From: WJMB01 sp964581465
GTDB taxonomy: Bacteria > RBG-13-66-14
Assembly: GCA_964581465.1 (NCBI GenBank)
Contig: CAZOOP010000026.1
Span: 1-52,892, forward strand
DNA length: 52,892 nt
Reading direction: 5' to 3'
In this document: positions 8,140 through 16,627 of the stretch, piece by piece
Layout: every line of letters starts with the position of its first letter
Position numbering within the stretch: the stretch's first letter is position 1
The notes under the pieces: generated by a model
Told to the model about the DNA's origin: nothing
Database searches by the model: none
What the model saw: only the letters and a program-made list of their open reading frames with translations
Position numbers and translations under genes: made by a program

Positions 8140-8994
8140 ATGAAATCACGCAGCTTCAAGCAAAGTATGATGTTCAGCCTCTGCGGCTTCTCCGTGGTCG
8201 TCGTCTTCGGCATGCTCTTGCTGATCATCGTCTTCATCGTCATCGAGGGCGCCGGTGTGATCAGTTGGGAGTTCCTCACCGAGATGCCCCGCGACGGGAT
8301 GACCGCCGGCGGCATCATGCCGGCCCTGGTCGGCACCCTGCTGCTGGCCGTGGGGGCGATCATCTTCGCCCTGCCCCTGGGGGTGTTGGCCGCGATCTAC
8401 TTGAACGAGTACTCCCGCGAGGGCAAGCTGCGCCGCTGGATCCGCATGGGAATCAACTCCCTGGCCGGCGTGCCCTCGGTGGTCTTCGGCCTGTTCGGCC
8501 TGGCGCTCTTCGTCAACCTGCTCGATTTCGGCATGAGCCTGCTGGCCGGCAGTCTGACCCTGGGGTTGTTGGTCCTGCCGATCATCATCCGCGCCACCGA
8601 AGAGGCGCTCAAGACCATCCCGATGAGCTTCCGCGAGGCCTCCCTGGCCATGGGCGCCACCCGCTGGCAGACGACGATCAAGGTGGTGCTGCCGGCCGCC
8701 CTGGGACAGATACTCACCGGTGTAATCCTGGCCATCGGCCGCGCCGCCGGTGAGACCGCGCCGATCCTCTTCACCGCCGCCGTCTTCTACATGCGCGTGC
8801 TGCGCGTGGGCCTGATGGAACAGGTCATGGCCCTGCCCTACCACATCTACGCCCTGATGACCGAAGGTATTCACCCCGAGGAGCAGGAGGCCATGGCCTA
8901 CGGCACCGCCCTGGTGCTGATGGTCCTGGTGCTCTTGATCAACGGTGTGGCCATCTGGATGCGAATCCGTTCGAGGAAGATGAAAAAATGGTAG
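8140..8994 (+). CDS. pstA: phosphate ABC transporter permease PstA
   Basis: Partner permease of PstC, 284 aa, six membrane segments. It has the EAA loop EASLAMGATRWQTTIKVVLPAALGQI and the paired motif GRAAGETAPILFTAA. Its start is 19 bp after pstC, and its last 7 bp overlap the start of pstB, indicating translational coupling of permease and ATPase. Confidence 0.95.
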   Translation: MKSRSFKQSMMFSLCGFSVVVVFGMLLLIIVFIVIEGAGVISWEFLTEMPRDGMTAGGIMPALVGTLLLAVGAIIFALPLGVLAAIYLNEYSREGKLRRWIRMGINSLAGVPSVVFGLFGLALFVNLLDFGMSLLAGSLTLGLLVLPIIIRATEEALKTIPMSFREASLAMGATRWQTTIKVVLPAALGQILTGVILAIGRAAGETAPILFTAAVFYMRVLRVGLMEQVMALPYHIYALMTEGIHPEEQEAMAYGTALVLMVLVLLINGVAIWMRIRSRKMKKW

Positions 8995-9797
8995 AAACAC
9001 CAACGGTACGACGCACCGGCAAGGCCCTGCCGCCGGATCAACTCAAGCCCAAGTTCGTGATCGACAAGCTGAACCTCTGGTTCACCGACGCGCATATTCT
9101 CAAGGATGTCACCTTCAACATCCCGGAGAATCACGTCACCGCGATCATGGGACCTTCCGGATGCGGCAAGAGCACCCTGCTGCGCACGCTCAACCGGATG
9201 CACGACCTCAACCCCGACTGCAAGATCACCGGCTCGGTCAAGCTCAAGGGCACCGAGATCTTCAATCCCGAGGTCGACATCAACGATCTGCGCAAGGATG
9301 TCGGGATGGTCTTCCAGCGGCCCAACCCCTTCCCGAAGAGCATCTTCGAGAACGTGGCCTACGGTCTGCGTATCCACGGCGAGCGCGCCCACAAGGTGGT
9401 CGAGCAGCGCGTCGAGGAGGGCCTGCGCGACGCCAACCTCTGGAACGAGGTCAAGGACAAGCTGCACCAGTCGGCCTTCGAGCTCTCCGGCGGCCAGCAG
9501 CAGCGCCTCTGCATCGCCCGCGCCCTGGCCATCAAGCCCGATGTGATCCTGCTCGACGAGCCGGCCAGCGCCCTGGATCCCATCTCCACCTCGCGGCTCG
9601 AGGAGCTAATCGAGGAGCTGGAGGAGCGCTACACCGTGGTCATCGTCACTCACAACCTGCAACAGGCGGCCCGCGTCTCCCAGTACACGGCCTTCCTGAT
9701 GCTGGGCGAGTTGGTCGAATTCGGTATCACCGACGAGATCTTCACCGCCCCATCCGACGAGCGCACCGAGAATTATCTCCGCGGTATCTTCGGTTAA
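8988..9797 (+). CDS. pstB: phosphate ABC transporter ATP-binding protein PstB
   Basis: Energises phosphate import. Walker A GPSGCGKST starts at residue 55. The Q-loop is in GMVFQRPNPFPKSIFENVAYGLRI, ABC signature LSGGQQQRLCIARAL, Walker B VILLDEPASALDP and the switch His is in VIVTHNLQQAARVS. The PNPFPKSI segment is characteristic of PstB rather than other ABC ATPases. 269 aa, overlapping pstA by 7 bp. Confidence 0.97.
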   Translation: MVETPTVRRTGKALPPDQLKPKFVIDKLNLWFTDAHILKDVTFNIPENHVTAIMGPSGCGKSTLLRTLNRMHDLNPDCKITGSVKLKGTEIFNPEVDINDLRKDVGMVFQRPNPFPKSIFENVAYGLRIHGERAHKVVEQRVEEGLRDANLWNEVKDKLHQSAFELSGGQQQRLCIARALAIKPDVILLDEPASALDPISTSRLEELIEELEERYTVVIVTHNLQQAARVSQYTAFLMLGELVEFGITDEIFTAPSDERTENYLRGIFG

Positions 9798-9930
9798 AGG
9801 CGCCGGGGCGGTTAAACCTGGAAAAAAGCATCTCTACCAGCTATAATGACACTTGATAGCAATAAAGCCCAGGTCGTTAAACAACATCGGCTGAGGCGCC
9901 TCGCCCACCCGGGTCGAACTTGGAGACGGG

Positions 9931-10650
9931 ATGATCGAAAAACGTATCGCAGCGCTGGATAAGCAACTCAAAGAGATGGCGGCCCTGGCGCGCACCATGC
10001 TGGACAAGGCCGTGCGCTCCATCGGCGACATGAACCTGGAGCGCATCAACGAGGTCACCGAAGAGGACGAGGTCGTCGCCAACCAGATGGAGACCTGGAA
10101 TCTGGAGGAGGCCGTTCGGGTGATCGCCCTCTTCCAGCCCATGGGCGAACACCTGCGCCGGCTGGTGGCCATCATCCTGCACAACCGTGACCTGGAGCGC
10201 ATCGCCGACCACGCCGAGAACATCTGCAAGCACTGCCGGTACCTGGCCGAGCACCAGTTAAACGGCGTGCCGGAGAACATCACCAGGCTGACGGACCTGG
10301 CCATGAAGCAGTTCGACGACGCCGTCGAGACCTACACCTCCGGTGATGAGGAACTCGCCAAGCGCGTCATCTACAACGACGCTGAGCTCAACGAGTTGAC
10401 CAAGCAGACCATCAGCCTGGTTCTCAAGCAAATGGCCACCAGATGCACCGATCCCGACTGCGACGACGCCGCAACCGCGGAGACCTACTGGCGGCTGTCG
10501 ATGATCGCCCGTAACCTGGAGCGCATCGGCGACCACGCCACCAACATCGCCGAGAGCGTCCTGTTCGTGGTCGAGAGCCACCTGCACCTGCACCACAAGA
10601 AAGAGATCGCCGAGGAGATCCGTGCCCTCGATCAGCGGGCCTCCGAGTAG
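9931..10650 (+). CDS. phoU: PhoU phosphate signalling/metal-binding regulator
   Basis: Two repeats of the three-helix PhoU domain, 239 aa. The metal-binding motifs are visible in each half: RDLERIADHAENI and RNLERIGDHATNIAE (E/DxxxD type). PhoU links PstSCAB activity to the phosphate response and restrains import. The ATG at 9931 follows GGAG. It lies 133 bp after pstB with no terminator seen, so it is probably part of the same operon. No phoR/phoB genes occur in this window. Confidence 0.95.
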   Translation: MIEKRIAALDKQLKEMAALARTMLDKAVRSIGDMNLERINEVTEEDEVVANQMETWNLEEAVRVIALFQPMGEHLRRLVAIILHNRDLERIADHAENICKHCRYLAEHQLNGVPENITRLTDLAMKQFDDAVETYTSGDEELAKRVIYNDAELNELTKQTISLVLKQMATRCTDPDCDDAATAETYWRLSMIARNLERIGDHATNIAESVLFVVESHLHLHHKKEIAEEIRALDQRASE

Positions 10651-11080
10651 CGATAGAGCGCTTTCGCGCGATGAGTCGTCTTCACGTCGGTTTTCGCAGT
10701 ACAATTCTACGCTGGTGGCATGAGGTTTTTGGACGATTGCAGGCCCAGGGAAGCCGCATCTGATACACCGACACCGCGGCAATCCGGACACTGGCGGCAT
10801 CTGCGACTGCAAACCAAGCCAGGCCAAGTATATCGACGATTGTTTCTTCTTGGCGGATGTTCTGTTACAATGACCGTGTGTTAAGGTGTACAGCCGTTCT
10901 TGGTTAATCGCCAAACATACTCCCACAGAGCTAACGCGGCGAATCGAACGGCGGCCCATTAGCCCCTTGTACCTTGAGCTCCTTGATGTTACACTTACAC
11001 GGGATTTCTCAAAAAGAAGGTTCCTAATCGGCGCTGTTTTATGGTAAACTTTCGTAATTCATCGGTCACAAGTGTGGCCG
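10651..11080. other. intergenic region between phoU and the porin leader
   Basis: More AT-rich than its neighbours. No ORF with a ribosome-binding site and no clear terminator. I did not find a convincing Pho-box direct repeat. Confidence 0.4.
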
Positions 11081-11084
11081 AGAT

Positions 11085-11250
11085 TCGGTCGGTCGGAAGT
11101 TCCCAGATAATTCGGTATCAGTGTCATCTCCGACCGGCCTAGATTGGGCCTCCGGCCCGGATCAACGGGGACAACGTCCCCAGCCTACAGGCTCCAACGA
11201 GTGCATCAAGCACCAAACTCGATCGGGCTCCCTGGTGGGTCCGCGTCGAC
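11085..11250 (+). promoter_or_regulatory. hairpin-rich leader of the porin gene
   Basis: A run of hairpins precedes the porin ribosome-binding site. A GGTCGG...CCGACC pair spans about 11093-11136, followed by GGGCC-TCC-GGCCC, GGGGAC-AAC-GTCCCC, AGCCT-AC-AGGCT and GTGC-ATCAA-GCAC. Such a dense series suggests a stable or regulatory 5' UTR for an abundant envelope protein. No known riboswitch was recognised. Confidence 0.45.
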
Positions 11251-11280
11251 AAAACCAAACCTGAAACCTGGAGGTAAAGA

Positions 11281-12396
11281 GTGAAGAAGCTACTCACCAT
11301 TCTGGCCGTGATGATGCTCGCCACCATGGCTGTGGCTAGTGTTACGGTTTTTGAAGGCGAGCAGAAGGACGTCGATTTCAAGGTCAAGGTCGGCGGCTAC
11401 TTCCAGTTCCGCTGGGAGATGGACCTCAACAATGGTGAAGTCTGGAGCGACGGCGACGGCGAGTACGTCGACAACGAGGCCGAAGCCGAGGGCAACCTCA
11501 AGGTCAAGCGCGCCAAGGTCGATTTCTCCGGTGACATCGGCGACTACTGGAAGTTCAAGGTTGTCGACTACGTCTCCAAGCCCGAGCTCGAAGAGATGAA
11601 GTTGACCTTCATGCCGGTCGATATGTTCTGGATCGACTTCGGTCTGCTCAAGCCGGCCGGCTCCTTCCTGCACGTGCATAGCTCCTCCAAGCAGCCCTTC
11701 GTCGATCGCCCCATGCACGACGACTGGATGCCCAGCTTCGCCGAGGGTATGGTTCTCAACTTCAAGTATGAGAACTACATCCACTTAGGCGTCGGCGTCT
11801 GGGACAACGACAACCTCGACGCCCTCGAGACCACCGGCGGCGGCGTTGGCGCTCTGTCCGATCTGGACCTGACCGTCTGGGCCAACAGCAAGTTCATGGA
11901 AGGCCTGAACTTCGGCGGTTTCTTCTACATGGGCAACGACCGCACCCTCGACGGCTATGACTTATACATCCCCGTCATGGGTTACGGCGCCCACGCTAAC
12001 TACACTTGGGACTACATCTACGTCGGCGCCCAGTTTGTCATGGGTAGCCTCGGCTTCTCCGATCCCGTCGACGCCGCTGGTGAAAGCGTTGAGTCCGACG
12101 TCAACGACGTCACCCCCATGGCCATCTCCGGTGACCTGCTGGGTCGCTTCGAGATCGGCAGCGACTTCCTCGACCTGATCGAGGTCGGCGGTCGCTTCGA
12201 GATGATCGACATGAACAGCGACGACGATGCCGAGTACGACAGCTTCAACATCATCACCGGCGGTCTGAACCTGTACTTCACCCCGGATCACTTCGCCAAG
12301 CTGCAGATCAACTACGTCCACACCCTGCCCGAGGACGAGGAAAACATGGGTGCCCAGGACGGCATGATGAAGATGCAGCTGCAGCTGAAGTTCTAA
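11281..12396 (+). CDS. outer-membrane porin, phosphate-selective porin O/P-like
   Basis: 371 aa beginning MKKLLTILAVMMLATMAVAS, a clear Sec signal peptide. The rest alternates short polar and aromatic beta strands and ends in the outer-membrane terminal Phe (QLQLKF). VKVGGYFQFRWEMD, FSGDIGDYWKFKVVDY and WIDFGLLKPAGSFLHVHSSSK resemble the OprO/OprP family barrel start and the strand that reports on GRFK-type residues. The GTG start has GGAGG upstream. Its place directly after pst-phoU suggests a role in taking up phosphate or another anion across the outer membrane. Substrate selectivity cannot be read from the sequence. Confidence 0.8.
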   Translation: MKKLLTILAVMMLATMAVASVTVFEGEQKDVDFKVKVGGYFQFRWEMDLNNGEVWSDGDGEYVDNEAEAEGNLKVKRAKVDFSGDIGDYWKFKVVDYVSKPELEEMKLTFMPVDMFWIDFGLLKPAGSFLHVHSSSKQPFVDRPMHDDWMPSFAEGMVLNFKYENYIHLGVGVWDNDNLDALETTGGGVGALSDLDLTVWANSKFMEGLNFGGFFYMGNDRTLDGYDLYIPVMGYGAHANYTWDYIYVGAQFVMGSLGFSDPVDAAGESVESDVNDVTPMAISGDLLGRFEIGSDFLDLIEVGGRFEMIDMNSDDDAEYDSFNIITGGLNLYFTPDHFAKLQINYVHTLPEDEENMGAQDGMMKMQLQLKF

Positions 12397-12432
12397 GCTG
12401 TTAAAGCAAAGCATCCTTAATTGGGGTGTAAC

Positions 12433-12464
12433 GGATTGGAGCCGCCCCACGGCGGCTCCAATCC
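12433..12464 (+). terminator. long hairpin after the porin gene
   Basis: Perfect 14-bp inverted repeat around a CCAC loop (GGATTGGAGCCGCC and its complement), 36 bp after the stop. It lacks a T-tract, so it may act mainly as a 3'-end stabiliser. Confidence 0.65.
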
Positions 12465-12665
12465 TGCAAAATCCCGCGATCGGCCGAAGCCCGTCTGGTT
12501 AACCTTCATCACCCCCTATGCAAAAGGTGAATGTTAGCTGCTCTCGCGAGTTGACCCGGTCCGGGATTGGGAGGCGGCCTCGCCGTCTCCTTAAGCCTTT
12601 GGCAGCTCCCAGGGTTATCTGGTGTATCTTGCCGTGAAGCTGAGCCGTCTATTATCCGTACTGAC

Positions 12666-12692
12666 CAGGAAAACCCCGCAGCGGGGTTTTTT
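12666..12692. terminator. bidirectional intrinsic terminator
   Basis: AAAACCCCGC-A-GCGGGGTTTTTT has T runs on both strands. It could catch read-through from the porin gene; no gene on the minus strand points at it. Confidence 0.75.
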
Positions 12693-13150
12693 GCGCAGTT
12701 GAGACATCGGTTTGCTCGAAGGTTGCAATCGGTCGAGGGCGCGGGATGGCGGAACACCTTCTGCCGATGCCGTCGTCGACACCGGAGAAGACTGGGGATT
12801 CGTTTGGAACAACGGAATCGCATTGTCGAATAGTCAAGGATTACTGCTCCCTGTTCACGCTCCGCTCTGATCGATCCTGTGGAAGACGGCGGAGGTGTCG
12901 CGATGGATTTGAGCGGCTGGACATGAAACTGTTGATCTGAGCAGCGGCCCGGGGCCTTCGGTCTGGTACCGTTCAAGGGTAAAGCAAAGGGATCGAATAC
13001 TCTGATCATACCTGGTCGTGTTTGTATACTGTTGATAATAGAGGTGATGGTCATCGAAAACCTGTCACAAAGGGCAGTCGAAAAGTGGCACCAAACAGAG
13101 GAGGTAATCTGTGGTGAATCATGTAGGCGGCATACTTTTGAATAAGCCTT
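12693..13150. other. intergenic region with an older dispersed repeat (block X)
   Basis: No supported gene. Positions 13010-13071 contain a roughly 60-bp block (ACCTGGTCGTG..., ACTGTTGATAAT..., CCTGTCACAAA). The block recurs in reverse orientation at 20752-20813. Confidence 0.6.
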
Positions 13151-13506
13151 GGGATTATCACTCGCGCCTGAACCGACTCACCCAGCGAACAGATTATCAT
13201 TCATTGCTTTATCATTCACACTCGCCGCCATTGTCATCCCGCTGCATTGTCGTACCAATGCATGATGGCGCTAAACACGGCCTTGCCTTGAGTACCACCG
13301 GAAGCCCGAGGCTGTTGGTTCCATTCAGGTTTCGACCAGGCTGTGAGAAAGTGAGCTGCTGACGACGCTCTATTGCTCGCTTTAGCAGCTTCGAGCGCTA
13401 TCCGACTTCGCTGGTTGACCACACGCTGCGGGTGGCTACCAGGACCTCGTCTCAATGCGTCTTTCACCAATTGCGAATACTTGGTTCAGTTTCTGGTGAT
13501 GATCCC
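13151..13506 (+). mobile_element. MITE-like element, full-length copy A (356 bp)
   Basis: Starts GGGATTATCACTCGCGCCTG and ends with the inverted counterpart, GGTTCAGTTTCTGGTGATGATCCC read on the plus strand, giving imperfect terminal inverted repeats. Internally it matches copy D (49829-50183) over its whole length, including GAAGCCCGAGGCTGTTGG and GCTCGCTTTAGCAGCTT. No frame is conserved between copies, so it is non-coding. The IS at 38628-39271 has the same termini and is the likely source of transposase for the family. Confidence 0.8.
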
Positions 13507-13520
13507 AATATGAATGTTTG

Positions 13521-13600
13521 GTCAACAAAGTGTATTACAGGTAAGTGAAGAACGGCCCGGCAAGCCGCTCCCGATCAGCCTGATTTTGTCCGAACACGTT
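13521..13600 (+). repeat. dispersed repeat block Y, copy 1
   Basis: GTCAACAA...GGTAAGTGAAG, then AACGGCCCGGCAAGCCGCT, then ATCAGCCTGATTT. It recurs in reverse orientation at 20524-20604. The last part is the AAATCAG/CTGATTT palindrome also seen near 4945. Confidence 0.75.
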
Positions 13601-13662
13601 CCATGATGCCTAAGCGAAAAGCCTCGGGTGTTCTTGCAAAGTTACTACGAGTTATCCACTCC

Positions 13663-13691
13663 TTGAACCCCCGGCCGGCCTGTGCTAAGCT
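13663..13691 (+). promoter_or_regulatory. candidate extended -10 promoter for the SLC13 gene
   Basis: TTGAAC (13663-13668), 17-bp spacer, TGC-TAAGCT with the extended -10 TGn at 13683-13685. The predicted start near 13698 implies that translation begins downstream of the GTG at 13682. Confidence 0.4.
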
Positions 13692-13795
13692 TCCGCCGAA
13701 ATCCCGGCGCGTTGAACCGTGCTTTGAAGCGTGCCGGGCGCGGAAGAATCCACCACCCTGCCACAGCACCCGGGGTGTCCGGGTCGGCCGGAGGT

Positions 13796-15241
13796 TTGAT
13801 CATCGCTGATAACGGGAACGTCGAGCTCCTGCCCGCCAAGGGCGGCAAGAAGGGCACGCTGCGACGCCTGATACCCTTCGTGGTGGCCCTGATCCTCGGT
13901 ACCGCGGCATACCTGGCCCCCCTGCCCGGCCTCTCCGAAGCCGGCAGCGTGGCCCTGGCCGTTTTCGCCATCGCCGCGGTCCTCTGGATCACCGAGGCCG
14001 TGCCCCTCTACGTCACATCCCTGATTATCGTCGTCCTCGAGTGCGTCTGGCTGGTCGGCAAGGCCGGCCCCGGCGGCGAGATCATCACCGATTACAAGCA
14101 GTTCCTCCACCCCTTCTTCACCAGCACCATCGCGCTGTTCTTGGGGGGCTTCATCTTGGCCCGGGCCATTCACAAGTACCGCATCGACGAGCGCATCGCC
14201 AAGGCCATTCTCGACCGTGTGGGCACCAACCCGCGCATCGTGCTACTGGCGATGATGATCACCACGGCGCTGTTCAGCATGTTCATGAGCAACACCGCCA
14301 CCACGGCGCTGATGATCACCGTGGCCCTGCCCGTGCTCAAGGAGATCGACAAGGACGACCCGGTCCGCAAGGCGCTGCTGCTTGGTATCCCCTTCGCCGC
14401 CAACATCGGCGGTATGGGCACACCCATCGGCACACCGCCCAACGCCATCGCCATCGGCGGTCTGACCAAGGCCGGCTTCGACATCACCTTCGGCGAGTGG
14501 ATGGGCTTTTCCGTTCCGATCATGCTCATCGCCCTGTTGCTGACCTGGGTGCTGTTGTTGGTCTTCTTCAAGCCCAAGACCCAGTCCCTGCGCATCCGCA
14601 TCGAGATCAAACGCAAGATGGACTCCCGGGGTCGCTTTATCATCGTCGTGATGGTGGGCACCATCCTGGCCTGGCTGTTGCAGCCCCTTTGGAAGGACGC
14701 CGTGCCCGGACTGACCACGGCGATCATCGCCCTGATCCCCGGCGTGCTCTTCCTGGCCGGCAAGATACTCGATAAGGACGACTTCAACTCCCTGGGCTGG
14801 AACATCCTGTTCATCATGGGCGGCGGGCTCTCCCTGGGTGTGGCGATGAGCGTCAGCGGCCTCAACTCCTACCTGGTTGGACTGATCAGCCTCGAGGGCC
14901 TGCCCTTCCTGGTGACCCTGGCGATCTTCGGCGTCATCGCCGCGGTGATGACCACCTTCATCTCCAACACCGCCACCGCCAGCCTGCTGATACCCATCGT
15001 CATCGGCTTCACCAGCCGGGGGTACGAGATGCTGCCCTTCGTGGCGCCCCTGGCGGTGATGGTCTCGCTGTCCAGCTCGGCCTCGATGGCCCTGCCGGTC
15101 TCCACACCGCCCAACGCCATCGCCTACGGCTCCGGTGAGTTGCGGGTCAAGGACATGGCGCGCTCGGGCATCGTGATCACCCTGTTCTGCATCGTGATCA
15201 TCCTGGCGCTCAACTTCCTGGTGGGGCTGGTCCTCGGGTAA
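13796..15241 (+). CDS. SLC13/DASS-family sodium:anion symporter
   Basis: Inner-membrane transporter for di/tricarboxylates or sulfate, driven by sodium. The two inverted halves each carry the SNT sodium-site motif (SNTATTALMI, SNTATASLLIP) and a TPPNAI motif (GTPIGTPPNAIAIGG, STPPNAIAYGSG), diagnostic for the family. There are about 11-12 membrane segments. The start is uncertain. The frame is open from GTG 13682, but a candidate promoter overlaps that codon. GTG 13775 and TTG 13796 (directly behind GGAGG, with tight spacing) are alternatives, and the latter gives 481 aa with a short cytosolic lead. Substrate cannot be assigned. Confidence 0.85.
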   Translation: MIIADNGNVELLPAKGGKKGTLRRLIPFVVALILGTAAYLAPLPGLSEAGSVALAVFAIAAVLWITEAVPLYVTSLIIVVLECVWLVGKAGPGGEIITDYKQFLHPFFTSTIALFLGGFILARAIHKYRIDERIAKAILDRVGTNPRIVLLAMMITTALFSMFMSNTATTALMITVALPVLKEIDKDDPVRKALLLGIPFAANIGGMGTPIGTPPNAIAIGGLTKAGFDITFGEWMGFSVPIMLIALLLTWVLLLVFFKPKTQSLRIRIEIKRKMDSRGRFIIVVMVGTILAWLLQPLWKDAVPGLTTAIIALIPGVLFLAGKILDKDDFNSLGWNILFIMGGGLSLGVAMSVSGLNSYLVGLISLEGLPFLVTLAIFGVIAAVMTTFISNTATASLLIPIVIGFTSRGYEMLPFVAPLAVMVSLSSSASMALPVSTPPNAIAYGSGELRVKDMARSGIVITLFCIVIILALNFLVGLVLG

Positions 15242-15273
15242 TCGCGCCGCTGCGGTCCAAATCAGCCACGGAG

Positions 15274-15304
15274 AAACGGCGGGTGATCAAGCCCCGCCGT
15301 TTTC
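15274..15304 (+). terminator. intrinsic terminator after the SLC13 gene
   Basis: AACGGCGGG-TGATCAAGC-CCCGCCGTT followed by TTCAT. Confidence 0.7.
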
Positions 15305-15363
15305 ATCCCCAAGCGCCGAAACCACGGCGAAACAGCTTCCGCGCCGTAGACCTTACCCGCGCC

Positions 15364-15449
15364 CGGCATTGGCACGTTTCTTGCAGCAGAGCGGGGCGAC
15401 CTATCGCCGACAACCGGCGCGCGATTCCGCAAGAAACGTGCCAATGCCG
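15364..15449. repeat. sigma-54-like inverted-repeat element, copy b
   Basis: TTGGCACGTTTCTTGC at 15369-15384 and its exact reverse complement at 15429-15444. The core is 76 bp, with inner AGCAGAGCGGGGCG after the left arm and TCC before the right arm. Each arm, read inward, is a full -24/-12 sigma-54 promoter match. The flanking CGGCA/TGCCG extends the stem to 21 bp. The element lies between the SLC13 terminator and the zinc-ribbon gene. Confidence 0.9.
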
Positions 15450-15598
15450 CCCGGGAAGGTGCGCAGGTTTTTTTACGTGCGCAGGTTGTTTCGCCGGGGT
15501 TTCGGCGCCGGGCAGGGTTACCCCGCACTCCGACCCGCTTGTCATCCCACCCCGGGCGGGGGTATGATAGACTCGATCAGATAAATCCTGGAGGTTCC

Positions 15599-15928
15599 AT
15601 GGAACGCGCCACCCCGATGATCTGTCCCGAGTGCTCGTCGAAGAAGACGGTCAGCTTCCTCTACACCGAGCCGGCGGCCCCGCCCCGGGTCTTTATCCAC
15701 TGCGCCGAGTGCGGCGAGTTCATGGCCCGCATCACCGTGGCCAAGTACTCGAGTTTCGAGACCTTCGAATCGGTGCTGCACAACCTCTCCTTCGCCCAGA
15801 GCCGTTCCTTCGGCAGCGCCCGCGAGATAGACAGCATGATCGAGCGCTTCGACGGCGAGGTTCGCGATAACTACGAAAAGGCCCTGGGTGTGTTGCGCGA
15901 GCATCCCACCCCGCCGGTACCCGAATAG
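15599..15928 (+). CDS. zinc-ribbon hypothetical protein (109 aa)
   Basis: ATG 15599 follows GGAGG at ideal spacing. The frame is open upstream but lacks another start signal. The protein has a four-cysteine zinc ribbon, CPEC (Cys9, Cys12) and CAEC (Cys35, Cys38), then a helical region rich in acidic and aromatic residues (SFETFESVLHNLSF, REIDSMIERFDGEVRDNYEKALGV). No enzyme motif is present. A 49-aa protein is encoded 40 bp downstream and probably co-transcribed. Function unknown. The ribbon suggests nucleic-acid or protein contact. Confidence 0.75.
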   Translation: MERATPMICPECSSKKTVSFLYTEPAAPPRVFIHCAECGEFMARITVAKYSSFETFESVLHNLSFAQSRSFGSAREIDSMIERFDGEVRDNYEKALGVLREHPTPPVPE

Positions 15929-15967
15929 CACCCGCCCAGCCGCGGGCGTTACAAACAAGGAGGCGCC

Positions 15968-16117
15968 GTGCCCTACGACATCGCCGCCCAGCTTACCGTG
16001 GCCTACTTCGAGAAGCACTCCTCCGCCGGCGACACCCCGGATGACTACCTCGAGGTCTACCGCAAGTTCCTCACCGAGATCAGCGCAATGCTCGAGGAGT
16101 TCGGTTACCTGGACTGA
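15968..16117 (+). CDS. small acidic hypothetical protein (49 aa)
   Basis: GTG start at 15968 with a perfect AAGGAGG seven bases upstream. Codon use is typical of this genome. The product is acidic, with two likely helices (AAQLTVAYFEKHSS and DDYLEVYRKFLTEISAMLEEFGYLD). It has no cysteines or signal peptide. It lies 40 bp after the zinc-ribbon gene, in the same direction, so the pair is probably an operon. I do not recognise the family. Confidence 0.7.
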   Translation: MPYDIAAQLTVAYFEKHSSAGDTPDDYLEVYRKFLTEISAMLEEFGYLD

Positions 16118-16195
16118 GGCGTAACGATGGAAACGTTGCCCCGCAACGGTTTGCTCGGTTCTTCTCCGCCACAGCCTAATAACAATCTAAACCCC

Positions 16196-16245
16196 TTGAC
16201 TTTATCCCTTATTTAACCTACCATTTCCCTAGGAATTATCCTGGG
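16196..16245 (+). promoter_or_regulatory. candidate promoter with adjoining operator-like palindrome
   Basis: TTGACT (16196-16201), 17-bp spacer, TACCAT (16219-16224). Directly downstream is CCCTAGGA-ATTA-TCCTGGG (16227-16245), a near palindrome where a repressor could sit. The Rrf2 gene starts about 380 bp later with no other gene between, so autoregulation is conceivable. Confidence 0.4.
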
Positions 16246-16627
16246 CATTAACGCCTCAGGTTGTCACATTGTCATGTTGTTCTGTCGCGACACTTTCGGA
16301 AGGCTGACCGGGAGGGATTTCAGCCCTGCATTCTTCTATTTCCGCATAGAGACCGTTATCACGCAGCGCTTCAATGGGCGGCTCGCTGATCGGCTGTCGC
16401 ACTTCGGACACCAGCCGGTTGGCTCTACGGCGCCGGTTCTTCTCCCGGGACGTTGACGATACCGGTTTGGTTGCTGGTGCGGGCTTTTGGAATCCATTCG
16501 GTGATTATCCTACAGCTTTCCCGCGTTTCGCATAATTAACAGCCATCAGCCCTTGTCGATGTTGTCCAGGCGGGGCGCATCGCTCAAAGATGAGTTATCC
16601 GTTCGTTCGATACGGTTCGGGGGTACG
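16246..16627. other. long untranslated stretch before the Rrf2 gene
   Basis: A 60-codon frame at 16274-16456 has no ribosome-binding site and unremarkable content. I see no supported gene; this is probably 5' leader or spacer. Confidence 0.4.

Noticed and set aside
10980..11080. Pho box upstream of the porin gene
   Set aside because: I looked for the direct-repeat CTGTCAT-type pattern and found no convincing pair.
13234..13470. 78-codon minus-strand ORF inside MITE copy A
   Set aside because: The frame is not preserved in copies C and D, and it has no ribosome-binding site.
16274..16456. 60-codon ORF before the Rrf2 gene
   Set aside because: No ribosome-binding site and no family resemblance. 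More likely leader sequence.
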